A DNA stretch of 64,000 nt from contig JBDKTJ010000060.1 in NCBI GenBank assembly GCA_039698075.1, forward strand, positions 62,001-126,000, in the 5' to 3' direction. The translations under genes and the position numbers were made by a program. Position 1 is the stretch's first letter. Each line of letters opens with the position of its first letter. This DNA comes from JAJFVC01 sp039698075 (GTDB lineage Bacteria > Planctomycetota > Planctomycetia > Pirellulales > Thermoguttaceae). Positions 26,795-35,775 of the stretch are shown here, piece by piece. Under the pieces are notes generated by a model, which saw nothing but the letters and a program-made list of their open reading frames with translations, made no database searches and had not been told where the DNA came from.

Positions 26795-27586
26795 ATGAGA
26801 AACATCTATCAAATCAGCGACCTTCACATTGGCGATGGCGGCTCAAGGGACAACTTCGCGGTCAACGGCCATCGCAAGGACTTCAACGAGTTCCTTGACA
26901 TGGTGGAGGACAACAGCGGTTTGCTCGTGGTTACGGGCGACTTATTCGAGTTGTGGCAGTCGAATATCAGCAAGGTGCTTACATCAAACGAAGCCTTGCT
27001 GGACCGGCTGCACGCGATGGGTGCCGTCTACATCCTCGGCAACCACGACTCCGACTTGAACTACTTCACGGGCAAGACGAAGTGGTTGAGTCACCCATTC
27101 TTTCAGAATATGCGTCAGGAGTTGGCGCTGAACATCAACGGGCAAATCTACTACTTCATCCACGGGCACCAGGCAGATCAGTATTGCTGTGGCGATACGC
27201 CGGGCTTTGGCCGCATCACGGCCATCTGGTCCGGGCTGGCCGAAGACAAGAACGGCAGCCCGATAGTTGACAAGTACCGAACCGTGGAAGATCGCACCGT
27301 CGGCCGGCTCGAACGCATTAGCAGCTTTTTCTCACGGCTGATGGGCAAGCCTGATCGCTTCACTGTCATCAATCGCGGTCTCGCGGCGTTCCTGCGAATG
27401 GGTGCCGACAAAGTGTTTTGTGGGCACACGCATTTCGCAGGCCATATCGGTGACTGGCACTACAACTCGGGCACTTGGGCCGAGACAACCAATAGCTTTG
27501 TGCTCATCAATCAATACGGCACGGTCGGCGTCTTCGACTGGGCGAATGGCCAGGCCACACCGAACGATAAGGTGTTACCCACATAA
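26795..27586 (+). CDS. LpxH-like calcineurin-family metallophosphoesterase, 263 aa
   Basis: All metallophosphoesterase motifs are present: SDLHIG (8-13), GDLFELW near 48, GNHDSD near 81, HGHQAD near 122 and GHTHFAGH near 209. The GDLFELW form is close to UDP-2,3-diacylglucosamine hydrolase-type enzymes, but the substrate is not known. It shares one base with the next gene (TAATG), so the pair is probably co-translated. It is a separate lineage from the HTH-fused enzyme at 23539. Confidence 0.8.
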   Translation: MRNIYQISDLHIGDGGSRDNFAVNGHRKDFNEFLDMVEDNSGLLVVTGDLFELWQSNISKVLTSNEALLDRLHAMGAVYILGNHDSDLNYFTGKTKWLSHPFFQNMRQELALNINGQIYYFIHGHQADQYCCGDTPGFGRITAIWSGLAEDKNGSPIVDKYRTVEDRTVGRLERISSFFSRLMGKPDRFTVINRGLAAFLRMGADKVFCGHTHFAGHIGDWHYNSGTWAETTNSFVLINQYGTVGVFDWANGQATPNDKVLPT

Positions 27587-28389
27587 TGGAACTGCTCCCT
27601 CAATACTCAGCCTACGCGATACCGACGGACAGCATCTATTATGACGCTGATTTCAACTGCCGGGCTGAATTCACGTTGCAATCTGTCAGGGACTTGGCAG
27701 ATAGCATCACGGCCGAGGGGTTGCATTTTCCACTCGTCGTACAGCCTTGGACAGAGCAGCCCGGCTTCGAGTTTCGCTTGATTGCTGGGCATCGTCGTTT
27801 CCGTTCCATTATCACCTTCCTGAACTGGCCCACGATTCCTGCCACGATCCGCACGGGACTGACGGAGCATCAAGCAAGGCTCTTGAATGTCACTGAGAAC
27901 CTTGAACGGAAAGACTTGAACATCTGGGAGGAGGCGCGGGCGCTCGAACGGCTCTATCCGAATGGCGTGTCCCTTCGGGACGCCGCTAAGGAATTGAAGA
28001 AGACGACGACTTGGGTATTCGTCCGGCAACATCTGCTGCGAATGCCGCCGGAAGTTCAACAGAAGGCCGCTGCTGGCCTCTTATCGCAGGCCAATCTATA
28101 CGCCTTGGCTGGTGTCAGCCGGGAAAAGCAGGTCATGGCGGCAGAACAGATCGCCAATGCCCGCACATTGGGCAAAGGCAAACGGCTTCCCGGAGTGGAG
28201 AGTGCGTATAAACGGCGTAACTCGCGGGTCCGCAGTAAGGAAGAGATCAACCACATGATCGAACGGATGTTGACGGCCGGAATCGGCGGACTGCCCCCGC
28301 GAGTCGGGGCGTGGTGCGCCGGAAACATTTCGGACGAAGACCTATGGCGGGATGTGGAATCTACTCTAAAAACCACCTGCGCTGGTTGA
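27586..28389 (+). CDS. ParB/RepB/Spo0J-like DNA-binding protein, 267 aa
   Basis: The N-terminal ParB domain has FRLIAGHRRFRS (the GxRR box near 66) and NVTENLERKDLNIWEEARAL. A helix-turn-helix follows (SLRDAAKELKKTTTWVFVRQHL). It is much closer to canonical ParB than the protein at 17502. Copy 2 of the two-box element overlaps its last codons. Confidence 0.85.
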   Translation: MELLPQYSAYAIPTDSIYYDADFNCRAEFTLQSVRDLADSITAEGLHFPLVVQPWTEQPGFEFRLIAGHRRFRSIITFLNWPTIPATIRTGLTEHQARLLNVTENLERKDLNIWEEARALERLYPNGVSLRDAAKELKKTTTWVFVRQHLLRMPPEVQQKAAAGLLSQANLYALAGVSREKQVMAAEQIANARTLGKGKRLPGVESAYKRRNSRVRSKEEINHMIERMLTAGIGGLPPRVGAWCAGNISDEDLWRDVESTLKTTCAG

Positions 28390-28398
28390 TTTCATTGT
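28364..28398 (+). promoter_or_regulatory. two-box element copy 2
   Basis: CTCTAAAA (28364-28371), 14 nt (one longer than the other copies), TTGATTTCATTGT (28386-28398). GGAGGAG follows and the ATG of the next gene is 12 nt downstream. Flanking CTACTC and GAGTAG could pair. Confidence 0.6.
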
Positions 28399-28410
28399 GG
28401 AGGAGTAGTC

Positions 28411-28803
28411 ATGCACCAGGATTTTGACCAGCCGGGCAAAGAACCCGCTCCGACCGCGCTCGCATCACCACCATCGGCGAGCATCAACCTAAAGGCGCTC
28501 AAGCGGGATACGGTGTTGCTCTTGGAGGGCGAGTCGGACATCTACGAGTTGACTCTGCGTTACCCGGAGCACGGCATCGTTGAAATCACTTCCAACCTAC
28601 CGGCCCTTCGCACGGGCACGGTGGGTCAGTTCATGTTTAGCGTGCGTTGGAGTAATCCGGGCGAACGACTCGACGTGATTCGGCAGGGGTGGGCGATGAC
28701 GCTTCGCTTCAAGAATGGCGAGTATCAGACGCAGCCCATCATGGCGGCCAGTGCGCGCGGCATCCGTGAAGACGGAAGCCACTGGCACTACGACGTATTC
28801 TAA
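28411..28803 (+). CDS. hypothetical protein, 130 aa
   Basis: A Pro/Ala-rich N-terminal 25 residues precede a compact beta-rich domain with regular alternation (YELTLRYPEHGIVEITSN). Leader GTGGAGGAG. It precedes the DNA polymerase by 13 nt and may be in the same transcript. No family is recognised. Confidence 0.55.
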   Translation: MHQDFDQPGKEPAPTALASPPSASINLKALKRDTVLLLEGESDIYELTLRYPEHGIVEITSNLPALRTGTVGQFMFSVRWSNPGERLDVIRQGWAMTLRFKNGEYQTQPIMAASARGIREDGSHWHYDVF

Positions 28804-28816
28804 CCTGCGAGGCTCC

Positions 28817-31504
28817 ATGAATCCTCACCCTCCGAAATTGTTTTTGGATACCGAGACCTGCGGGCTGCATAGCATGATGGTGCTGTTGCAGTACGCGATT
28901 GAGGACGGCCCCATCGTCTTACATGAGATATGGCGGCGACCCATCCGCGAGACGCTTGCGCTGATCGAGAAGATTTGTCAGCACACGGTTGTCGGATTCA
29001 ACCTCGCATTCGACTGGTTCCACATCTGCAAAATCTACACCATCTTTCGTCTGTGCGACCCGGACTGGATACCGCAAGAGCACATCGACGAAATTGCGAT
29101 GTTGGAACCGCAGGCCCAGAACGGCCCGTGCGTCAAGCCGGTTGCCTCATTGGACCTGATGTTGCATAGTCGTAAAGGCCCATTCCAATCGCTCATGGCT
29201 CGGGACGACATCCGCATCAAGCGGGTGCCGACTGCGCTCGCGTACGCGCTCGCGGAAGAATTGGAAAACCGCGTCCATCTGGACGACATCTATTTTGCCA
29301 AGTCGGCTGATCCCGACGCTCCTCGTTGGCAAGTCTTCGACCGCAAAGATAAGTGGGGCGACATCGACGCTGACTTCAAGGATGTTGTGCTTCGCTTCAA
29401 TCCGGCTGGCGGTCTCAAGTTCTTAGCCGAACACGCTCTCGGCTACAAGCCCAAATTTCACTTCAAGGACGTAGAGCCGCCAACTTCTTGGCGGCCCTAC
29501 GAGCTAGGCTATGCGCCCACGGCGCTCGCTGTGTCGAGTCCCGAGAAGAAGTGGGAAGTCTGGGGCATCAAGAAGGGCAAGGTCGCCAAGGTCTATCAGG
29601 AAGAGAAGATCGGCGACGTGCAAGCTGACATGGAAGACGAGCACGATGAAGATGACCGTACCGAAGAGACAAAGCGTGACCCCAGCTACAAGCTGCTGGG
29701 CATCGCGTGGCCCGGCGTGATTGGGAAGCATATTGCACATTGGGCCACGCGCGCAGACGCCCGCGAGTACGCGAACGATGATATTGTCTACACCCGCGCT
29801 CTCGATAAGCACTTCAACAGTCCTGAACCAAACGATGACGATTCAGTCCTCGCCTGCATGGTTCCCGCCGTGCGTTGGCACGGATTCGAGATCAACAAGC
29901 CTGGCGTCGAAACCCTGATGCAGAAGGCGCGGGATGTGGTCACGAACAGCCCGGTCAACATCAACAAGCCGACCGAAGTGCGAACCTATGTTTGTGCGGC
30001 GATGGATGATGTGGAAGCCGTCGTCCTGGAAGAATCCACGAAGAAGAGCAACCTGGAAGCGATTCTGGATTGGGAAATCGCCGCTGAGGAACCATGTACG
30101 AAGTGTCACGGGAGTGATCCGACATGCGCACGCTGCGGCGGCACTGGCGTCTTGAAGGTTGGCAAGCATCCTGCCGCGCTCCGCGCCAGGGAAATCCTCA
30201 ACGTCAAGTTCGCCGCGAAAGAAATCGAGTTGTACTCGAAATTGCTGATCGCTGGCAAGTTCCATGCCTCGTTTATCGTTATTGGTGCATTGTCGTCGCG
30301 CATGTCCGGGGCAGACGGCTTGAACCCGCAAGGCATCAAGCATACGAAGGAAGTGCGCTGCATGTTCCCGTTGGCATGGGAAGGCATGGTCCTATGCGGC
30401 GGCGACTTCGACTCATTCGAGGTTACGCTGGCGGATGCTGTCTATAACGACCCGGCTCTTCGCCGCGAGTTATTGTCGAAAGTGCCCTGCCACAAGTGTG
30501 GCGGCACCGGCATGAAGCCTTGCAAGAAGTGCGCCAAGGCCCACAAGCGGCCAAACTGCCCCGACTGCTGCGACGGTCAACTGGGCGAGTGCGACGAATG
30601 CGAGGGAAGTGGTGAAACCCGCAAGAAGATTCACGCCCTTTTTGGGACAGCCTTGTCAGGACTGTCCTATAACGAAGTGCTGGCCTCGGCCGGTACGGAC
30701 AATGACTGGTATGACAAGGGCAAGCGTGGCGTGTTCGCTCTGATTTACGGCGGTGACTGGAATACGCTGGTCGCCAAGCTAGGCGTCACGCCGGAACGTG
30801 CGAAGGCCGCCTACGAGAAGTTCTGCGCCGATTATCCGGGTGTGTTCAAGGCACGTCAGAAGACGTTCAATGCGTTCTGCTCAATGAGGCAACCGGCCGG
30901 CATTGGCTCGGCTGTCGTGTGGGAAGACCCAGTGGATTACGCCATTACCTTCCTCGGCTTCAAGCGGTACTTCACCCTCGAAAACAAAATCTGCAAGGCC
31001 CTTTTCGATCTGGCCCGCAACATTCCGAAGCATTGGAAACAATGCAAGGTCAAGGTTGTGCGGCGCGACCGTGTGCAGACGGCTGGCGGTGCCGTGGCGT
31101 CCGCGCTGTACGGGGCCGCTTTCCAGATGCAAGCCGCGAACATGCGTGCGGCGGCGAATCACGAAATCCAGTCGCCCGGTGCTCAGATTACCAAGCGTGT
31201 CCAACGGCGTATATGGGACTTGCAGCCCGCAGGTATCCACCCGTTGCAGATCGCCATTCTGAATGTCCACGACGAATTGATGACGGTGGCGGCACCGGAC
31301 GTTGTAACGAGCATCACGCAGGTCGTGCGCGATACCGTCAACTCGTTCAGGCCGCAAGTGCCGTTGATCGGCATGACATGGTACGAAGCGATGGAGAACT
31401 GGGCTGAGAAGAAAGGCGGTGCTGCCCCGGTTCGCGTTCGCTCGAAGGACATGGAAGTCACCATCAAGAAGCTCATTGCGCCGGCACCGGCGATGGCGAC
31501 GTAA
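28817..31504 (+). CDS. family A DNA polymerase with 3'-5' exonuclease and DnaJ-like zinc inserts, 895 aa
   Basis: The exonuclease domain starts at once (FLDTETCGL near 8-16, FNLAFDWFH near 60). Polymerase motifs: A GGDFDSFEVTLA near 530, B KRGVFALIYGG near 637-645, C LNVHDELM near 816-822. Two Cys-rich inserts stand out: CTKCHG..CARCGGTG at 426-445, and four CxxC pairs of DnaJ type from CHKCGGTG (557) to CDECEGSGE (599) between motifs A and B. An acidic segment (DMEDEHDEDDRTEE) lies near 275. The start at 28817 follows CTGCGAGGCTCC. It is the replicative polymerase candidate. Confidence 0.88.
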   Translation: MNPHPPKLFLDTETCGLHSMMVLLQYAIEDGPIVLHEIWRRPIRETLALIEKICQHTVVGFNLAFDWFHICKIYTIFRLCDPDWIPQEHIDEIAMLEPQAQNGPCVKPVASLDLMLHSRKGPFQSLMARDDIRIKRVPTALAYALAEELENRVHLDDIYFAKSADPDAPRWQVFDRKDKWGDIDADFKDVVLRFNPAGGLKFLAEHALGYKPKFHFKDVEPPTSWRPYELGYAPTALAVSSPEKKWEVWGIKKGKVAKVYQEEKIGDVQADMEDEHDEDDRTEETKRDPSYKLLGIAWPGVIGKHIAHWATRADAREYANDDIVYTRALDKHFNSPEPNDDDSVLACMVPAVRWHGFEINKPGVETLMQKARDVVTNSPVNINKPTEVRTYVCAAMDDVEAVVLEESTKKSNLEAILDWEIAAEEPCTKCHGSDPTCARCGGTGVLKVGKHPAALRAREILNVKFAAKEIELYSKLLIAGKFHASFIVIGALSSRMSGADGLNPQGIKHTKEVRCMFPLAWEGMVLCGGDFDSFEVTLADAVYNDPALRRELLSKVPCHKCGGTGMKPCKKCAKAHKRPNCPDCCDGQLGECDECEGSGETRKKIHALFGTALSGLSYNEVLASAGTDNDWYDKGKRGVFALIYGGDWNTLVAKLGVTPERAKAAYEKFCADYPGVFKARQKTFNAFCSMRQPAGIGSAVVWEDPVDYAITFLGFKRYFTLENKICKALFDLARNIPKHWKQCKVKVVRRDRVQTAGGAVASALYGAAFQMQAANMRAAANHEIQSPGAQITKRVQRRIWDLQPAGIHPLQIAILNVHDELMTVAAPDVVTSITQVVRDTVNSFRPQVPLIGMTWYEAMENWAEKKGGAAPVRVRSKDMEVTIKKLIAPAPAMAT

Positions 31505-31926
31505 TGGGACGAATCAAACGGCCGAAGCACGGCCCGGAATGGTACATCCAACGAGATTTGATCGCCTTTCTCAAGGCTCGCGGATGGCGTGTGGAGCGCA
31601 CGCACGGCAACTTGTATCAGACGGGGTTCCCTGACTTGTACGTGATGCACAAGAAATGGGGCACCCGTTGGATCGACTGCAAGCAACCGAAGAAATACTC
31701 GTTCACGAAGGCCCAACGAATCAAGTGGCCTTTGTGGGAAGAGATGGGAGTGCCCATCTGGATTCTCACGGCGGCAACCCAAGAAGAATACGACAAGCTG
31801 ATAGGGCCGCCCAACTGGCGTCATTACTGGAAAGCGTCGTGGGGAAACATCCCGACGCTTGCAGACATTGACGCCATGCTCGACGAGCTAGACCGCGAAT
31901 CAAACGCTGACTTGCTCGACGAATAG
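31504..31926 (+). CDS. VRR-NUC-like nuclease, 140 aa
   Basis: Shares one base with the polymerase stop (TAATG). The core GFPDLYVMHKKWGTRWIDCKQP is the PD-(D/E)XK VRR-NUC pattern (PD, then D-x-K), and KAQRIKWPLWEEMG continues the fold. In phages these small nucleases act as Holliday-junction or flap endonucleases. Coupling to the polymerase supports a replication-recombination role. Confidence 0.75.
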   Translation: MGRIKRPKHGPEWYIQRDLIAFLKARGWRVERTHGNLYQTGFPDLYVMHKKWGTRWIDCKQPKKYSFTKAQRIKWPLWEEMGVPIWILTAATQEEYDKLIGPPNWRHYWKASWGNIPTLADIDAMLDELDRESNADLLDE

Positions 31927-31977
31927 CTCGTCTCTTCATTCTGTCATCAATCCCCAACTGTCTGAGAGTCTGCGCCC

Positions 31978-32469
31978 ATGCTTTTGCAACAACGATCCGA
32001 ACCGTGGCTGTGTATGCCTCTGGCCTTCGCGGCGGTGATGGACATGCCGGTCGAAGAGTTGATGGCTGAGATCGGCCACGACGGCGGCAAAATCCTATTC
32101 CGCAATCTGACGGAACCAGCCTGCCGTCAAGGGTTCCACATTCAAGAGTTGGTCCATGTTGCACTGCAACATGGGTTGGCGATGACGCCCGTGGAACTAT
32201 TCCCCGTGCTGGCGTCCGCCGACCTTCGGCAGACACACACGATCATCTACCCCGACAACAACTGGCAACGGTTCGCCAACCTGCTGGCGACCACGAAGGG
32301 TGTCATCGACGGCACCGGCTTGCGCCTCCGGCACATGGTCGCTTATGACCACGGCCGCATCTACGACCCGAAGGGCTTCGAGTACGGCTACTCCCGCATC
32401 GCCTGCGAAGCCCACGGGTTCCACTCCCAATGTGCGTGGCGTCTCGATCCTCTTGGAGTCCACGAATGA
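31978..32469 (+). CDS. cysteine-peptidase-like (C39 fold) protein, 163 aa
   Basis: The N-terminal WLCMPLAFAAVM places Cys ahead of a helix as in papain/C39 folds, and LRHMVAYDHGRIYDPKG supplies His and Asp in the expected order. It has no signal peptide or ABC transporter domain. An intracellular peptidase or a catalytically altered binding protein are both possible. A second C39-like gene is at 45608. The start overlap with the sigma-like gene (ATGA) suggests coupling. Confidence 0.5.
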   Translation: MLLQQRSEPWLCMPLAFAAVMDMPVEELMAEIGHDGGKILFRNLTEPACRQGFHIQELVHVALQHGLAMTPVELFPVLASADLRQTHTIIYPDNNWQRFANLLATTKGVIDGTGLRLRHMVAYDHGRIYDPKGFEYGYSRIACEAHGFHSQCAWRLDPLGVHE

Positions 32470-33179
32470 ATCAGTACAGCAATGCAGCACTGATCGCGGA
32501 CATGCGAGAGTATCCGTCCGCTACCAGTGAAGAAAACGACCGTCTCTTTGACGAGATTGCGGCCGGCAACGACGTGGCGCGTGACCGCATGGTCACGGGC
32601 AACATGTACCTCGTCGTGGGCAAGGTGGACGGTTTCATCCGGCGACATCCAACCGCTGCCCACTTGCGCGATGATCTGACGAGCGCGGGCTTTACCGGCC
32701 TGCTCTTGGCGGTGACGGCCATCTCAGGCGGTGAAGTTAAGAAAGACAACGTGACGGGCTACCTCGCTGTTTGCATCGGCCGCGAGTTGGAAGAGTTGAT
32801 GGACACCGAGAACACCATCTACATCGGTGAATATCGACGGCGGTATGCCAAGAAGCAAGGTCGCATGTTGGATATTCCTATCGTCCAGGCGTTGCACACT
32901 GACGCTGACAGTGAGCCGGAGAACGAAGACGACGATGGCGTGCTTCGCCACACGGATTCTGATGACCAGGGTATTGATCCAACGTCAATGACTGATCTAC
33001 GTGACCTACTCGACTCTTGCTGCCTAACGGACGCAGAGCGCGAGTTCATTCGTTTGCGAGAAGAGAGTTACAACTACCGCGAAATTGCTGAACACCTTGG
33101 AGTGACCCTGTGGGCTGTGACCCAAATGAAGACTGATCTCTACGAGCGATTTCTGCGGAAATCAGGAATGGCTCCATGA
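32466..33179 (+). CDS. sigma-70-like transcription factor, 237 aa
   Basis: Residues about 35-75 (NDVARDRMVTGNMYLVVGKV, then DLTSAGFTGLLLAV) match sigma region 2. Residues about 178-228 (LTDAEREFIRLREESYNYRE, then IAEHLGVTLWAVTQMK) match region 4 with its helix-turn-helix. The linker is acidic. Such factors redirect host RNA polymerase to phage promoters. It is the best candidate in this window to recognise the eight two-box elements, though this is untested. Confidence 0.7.
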   Translation: MNQYSNAALIADMREYPSATSEENDRLFDEIAAGNDVARDRMVTGNMYLVVGKVDGFIRRHPTAAHLRDDLTSAGFTGLLLAVTAISGGEVKKDNVTGYLAVCIGRELEELMDTENTIYIGEYRRRYAKKQGRMLDIPIVQALHTDADSEPENEDDDGVLRHTDSDDQGIDPTSMTDLRDLLDSCCLTDAEREFIRLREESYNYREIAEHLGVTLWAVTQMKTDLYERFLRKSGMAP

Positions 33180-33781
33180 CCACTATCAAAGAAATCTACC
33201 TGGACATGGACGACGTGCTCAACACGTTGGGTCCATTTGCGTTGCATACGGTCGGCTGCGACTTCCCGCCTGACGACTACACGAACTACCCGACCGAGTA
33301 TGGCTACAACGTCCATGACATCGCCAACGACATGTTGGGCGAGAAGCTGTATACGTGCGCGACATTCTGGGCGTCGATCCCTCGGCGGCTCTGGGTCAAA
33401 GTCCCGGAGACACCCTACATGCCCTGGCTGCTTGAGACGTGCGCGAATCTCGTTGGTTCCAACGAGGTAATGATCGCCACGTCACCGACGAAAGACCCCG
33501 ATTGTCTTGCTGGCAAAGTGGAATGGATTCTCGACCACTGCCCGGCGTGGCTGCAACGTCAATACTCTATCACGCCTCGCAAGTTCAAGTACGCCCGCCC
33601 TGGCGCTCTTCTCATCGACGATCACCCCGACAACGTATGGCGTTGGCGTGAGCGTGGCGGTCCCGCGATTCTTGTTCCCCGTCCGTGGAACAAGTTGTGG
33701 CCGGCGGACCCGCAAAAACACATCCGAAAAGAGTTGGAACGTCTACTCCAAAAAACTGGACGGGCGTTGATTTCATTGTAG
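33176..33781 (+). CDS. HAD-family 5'-deoxyribonucleotidase-like protein, 201 aa
   Basis: Catalytic DMDDVLN lies at 10-16 (nucleophile Asp10, acid Asp12). TSPTKD near 105, KFKYARPG near 138 and LIDDHPDNV near 146 complete the HAD motifs in the order seen in 5'(3')-deoxyribonucleotidases. It may trim dNMPs and so tune precursor pools with the MazZ-like and deoxyribosyltransferase-like enzymes. Its 3' end contains element copy 3. Confidence 0.7.
   Translation: MTTIKEIYLDMDDVLNTLGPFALHTVGCDFPPDDYTNYPTEYGYNVHDIANDMLGEKLYTCATFWASIPRRLWVKVPETPYMPWLLETCANLVGSNEVMIATSPTKDPDCLAGKVEWILDHCPAWLQRQYSITPRKFKYARPGALLIDDHPDNVWRWRERGGPAILVPRPWNKLWPADPQKHIRKELERLLQKTGRALISL
33746..33779 (+). promoter_or_regulatory. 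two-box element copy 3
   Basis: CTCCAAAA (33746-33753), 13 nt, TTGATTTCATTGT (33767-33779). It sits inside the 3' end of the nucleotidase gene and 63 nt before the DNA ligase ATG. Confidence 0.6.
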
Positions 33782-33842
33782 CAGAAAAGCGAATCAACGT
33801 AGCTCCCAGGGCTTTGCATCCTGCACAACCGTCATAACGATC

Positions 33843-35000
33843 ATGGCAAAGGCAACTCCGAAGCGCGAATTCCTTCAACTGGCTGACAAATATGTCATTG
33901 GCAAGTTCGATGTGGCCGGTTGGTTCATTTCCGAAAAATTGGACGGCACCCGTTGTTTCTGGGACGGCGGTGTCAGCCGTGGCGTGAGGACGGAGGACGT
34001 GCCTTGGGCGTCGATTATCGACCCCAAGACCGGAAAGAAGAAAGCCAAGATCAAGCCCTACGCCACCGGCCTCTGGTCACGCTATGGCAACCCGATCATC
34101 GCCCCGGACGAGTTCCTGAATCTCTTGCCGTGCTGTCCGCTCGACGGCGAGTTGTGGGCCGGGCGTGGTAACTTCCAACTTTGCCGGTCGATCTGCGGCG
34201 GTGATACGCCAGACCCGCGATTCATGTCGAACATCGTGTACGCGGTCTATAGCTGTCCGCCGCTGGCCTCGATCTTTGCCACGGGCGAGATCAAGAACGC
34301 GAACATGGTGCAAGCGGTGGACTACATCGTTTGCGACCGCTGGATTCAACAGCGGCTTGACGCCACACCTGATCGGAAAGCTAGCCTTCCGGTTCCGCGT
34401 GCGTGCCTGGGCGACGACTACAAGTACCTATCGCCGGGAGTCCCGTTTGCTGATGAAGTCACCTTTCTCGCCAAGATGCTCGACAACGGCCCCGAGTCAA
34501 AGTGTTACTTGCATCAACAGACAAAGCTGATTGACATACCGGAAGAGGCAGCTTCGCAGGTCGAAGCCCACCTGCAACGAGCGCTCGACCAGGGCGGCGA
34601 AGGCGTCGTCATCCGCAATCCGATGGCACCGTGGGTCGCCAGGCGTCACCGAGGCTTGCTCAAGTACAAGCCATTTGAGGATGCAGAGGCTCGCATTATC
34701 GGCTTCACGTCCGGCCGCGAGACCGACAAGGGCAGCAAGCATCTGGGCAAGATCGGCGCACTTATCACCGAGTACGACGGCAAGCGTCTCGAATTGTCCG
34801 GCATGAAGGACTTCGAGCGCGAGTTCCTGACCGATGACATGCGGAGTTATGCCGCTGGAAATCCCGGCATTGACATGCCAACGAATTTTCAGGGCAAGTG
34901 TTTCAAGGTCGGCCAGATGGTCACGTTCAAGTACCGCGAGTTGACCGACGACGGCATCCCGAAAGAGGCGCGGTACTGGCGACGGAGGGGCGTGGAATAG
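33843..35000 (+). CDS. ATP-dependent DNA ligase, 385 aa
   Basis: Nucleotidyltransferase motifs: I EKLDGTR with adenylated Lys32, III/IIIa DGELWAG near 100, IV GEGVVIRNP near 252 and V LLKYKPFE near 272, followed by an OB-like C-terminal domain. The family seals nicks in duplex DNA using ATP. It has no BRCT or zinc domain, so it is a minimal phage-type ligase. It is probably transcribed from copy 3. Confidence 0.88.
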   Translation: MAKATPKREFLQLADKYVIGKFDVAGWFISEKLDGTRCFWDGGVSRGVRTEDVPWASIIDPKTGKKKAKIKPYATGLWSRYGNPIIAPDEFLNLLPCCPLDGELWAGRGNFQLCRSICGGDTPDPRFMSNIVYAVYSCPPLASIFATGEIKNANMVQAVDYIVCDRWIQQRLDATPDRKASLPVPRACLGDDYKYLSPGVPFADEVTFLAKMLDNGPESKCYLHQQTKLIDIPEEAASQVEAHLQRALDQGGEGVVIRNPMAPWVARRHRGLLKYKPFEDAEARIIGFTSGRETDKGSKHLGKIGALITEYDGKRLELSGMKDFEREFLTDDMRSYAAGNPGIDMPTNFQGKCFKVGQMVTFKYRELTDDGIPKEARYWRRRGVE

Positions 35001-35087
35001 ATGAGATTCGGAAAGCCCATCCGCATCTGGATATGGCGTCGTCACTGCTTCGGCCTCCACAAGACCATTGGCCCGGAGTTGCCATGA
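35001..35087 (+). CDS. very small basic peptide, 28 aa
   Basis: ATG directly follows the ligase stop and the TGA overlaps the next ATG (35084). The product MRFGKPIRIWIWRRHCFGLH plus eight residues is Trp/Arg-rich. Its continuity with both neighbours suggests translation, but it could be only a coupling leader. Confidence 0.35.
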   Translation: MRFGKPIRIWIWRRHCFGLHKTIGPELP

Positions 35088-35443
35088 AGCGACGTATCGA
35101 ATGGTGCTTGTTGTTCGGCCACAAGTTCGAGGATCAATCCGGCTGGACCGCCAATGAGAAGTGGTACGGCCAGAACGGCAAGATGTACCACGGGGACAAT
35201 CCCCAGTGCTGTTTATGCGGCACGCACAGACAGGGTGGTTCGACAAGAGCGTGGTATCTTGCATGGAGATGGCGGCAGGTGAAGTCCTTGCTCCACCGTG
35301 CGAAGCAACGAATCCTGCGGCCACTTATGCAGTGGCTTTGGAAGAAATGCGGTCGTGGCCCACACGAAGTAATCGCGTGGCACGATCCAAACAACTTTTG
35401 GCACCGAGTCTATCGGTTCATGTGGGAGAACGCATGGTATTGA
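35084..35443 (+). CDS. hypothetical Trp-rich basic protein, 119 aa
   Basis: Starts MKRRIEWCLLFGHKFED. A CCLCG pair near residue 44 and many Trp and Arg residues suggest a small zinc-stabilised nucleic-acid-binding or membrane-peripheral protein. It overlaps the next gene by 10 nt. Confidence 0.5.
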   Translation: MKRRIEWCLLFGHKFEDQSGWTANEKWYGQNGKMYHGDNPQCCLCGTHRQGGSTRAWYLAWRWRQVKSLLHRAKQRILRPLMQWLWKKCGRGPHEVIAWHDPNNFWHRVYRFMWENAWY

Positions 35444-35652
35444 AGTGCATCGTCTGTGGCCGTGACATGGTGGAAGTGGAGTACATCGACGACGATCCCA
35501 CGCAATGCTGGTGGGAAGGCATTGTTGAGCGTGTCACGGCGGGTTACGGCTCCTGTCACGATACCGACTGTTTCCTCGTCTGCGTCTGTGATTCCTGCCT
35601 CACGGCGAAGAGAGCAGATGGCTCAATTAAGGTTCAGGCCAATCCCTATTAA
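35434..35652 (+). CDS. zinc-ribbon protein, 72 aa
   Basis: MVLKCIVCGRDMVEVEY at the start and CVCDSC later form two CxxC-type knuckles. It is one of many short Cys-paired proteins in this phage. The role is unknown. Confidence 0.5.
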   Translation: MVLKCIVCGRDMVEVEYIDDDPTQCWWEGIVERVTAGYGSCHDTDCFLVCVCDSCLTAKRADGSIKVQANPY

Positions 35653-35775
35653 CATGTCCAGCACCATCCAGATACCGACCGTGGCCTAATCAGCCCGCCT
35701 TTCTGGCTCCCGAGCAACATCATGTTTGAGGGCGTGCAGGGAAGCATCCAAGCCAACCAATATCTACTGAAATGA
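35653..35775 (+). pseudogene. possible frameshifted small gene
   Basis: The frame from 35653 is open and reads ISPPFWLPSNIMFEGVQGSI in its second half, ending TGA over the next ATG (35772). It has no start codon at its 5' end. A separate ATG at 35654 opens the neighbouring frame (MSSTIQIPTVA, then stop). Together they look like one protein of about 40 aa split by a single-base shift, from decay, sequencing error or programmed frameshift. An internal ATG at 35722 could yield 17 aa. Confidence 0.3.

Noticed and set aside
14069..31504. Claim that this is a 2-aminoadenine (Z) genome
   Set aside because: Only a MazZ-like gene is seen; PurZ is absent from the window and the polymerase is not diagnostic.
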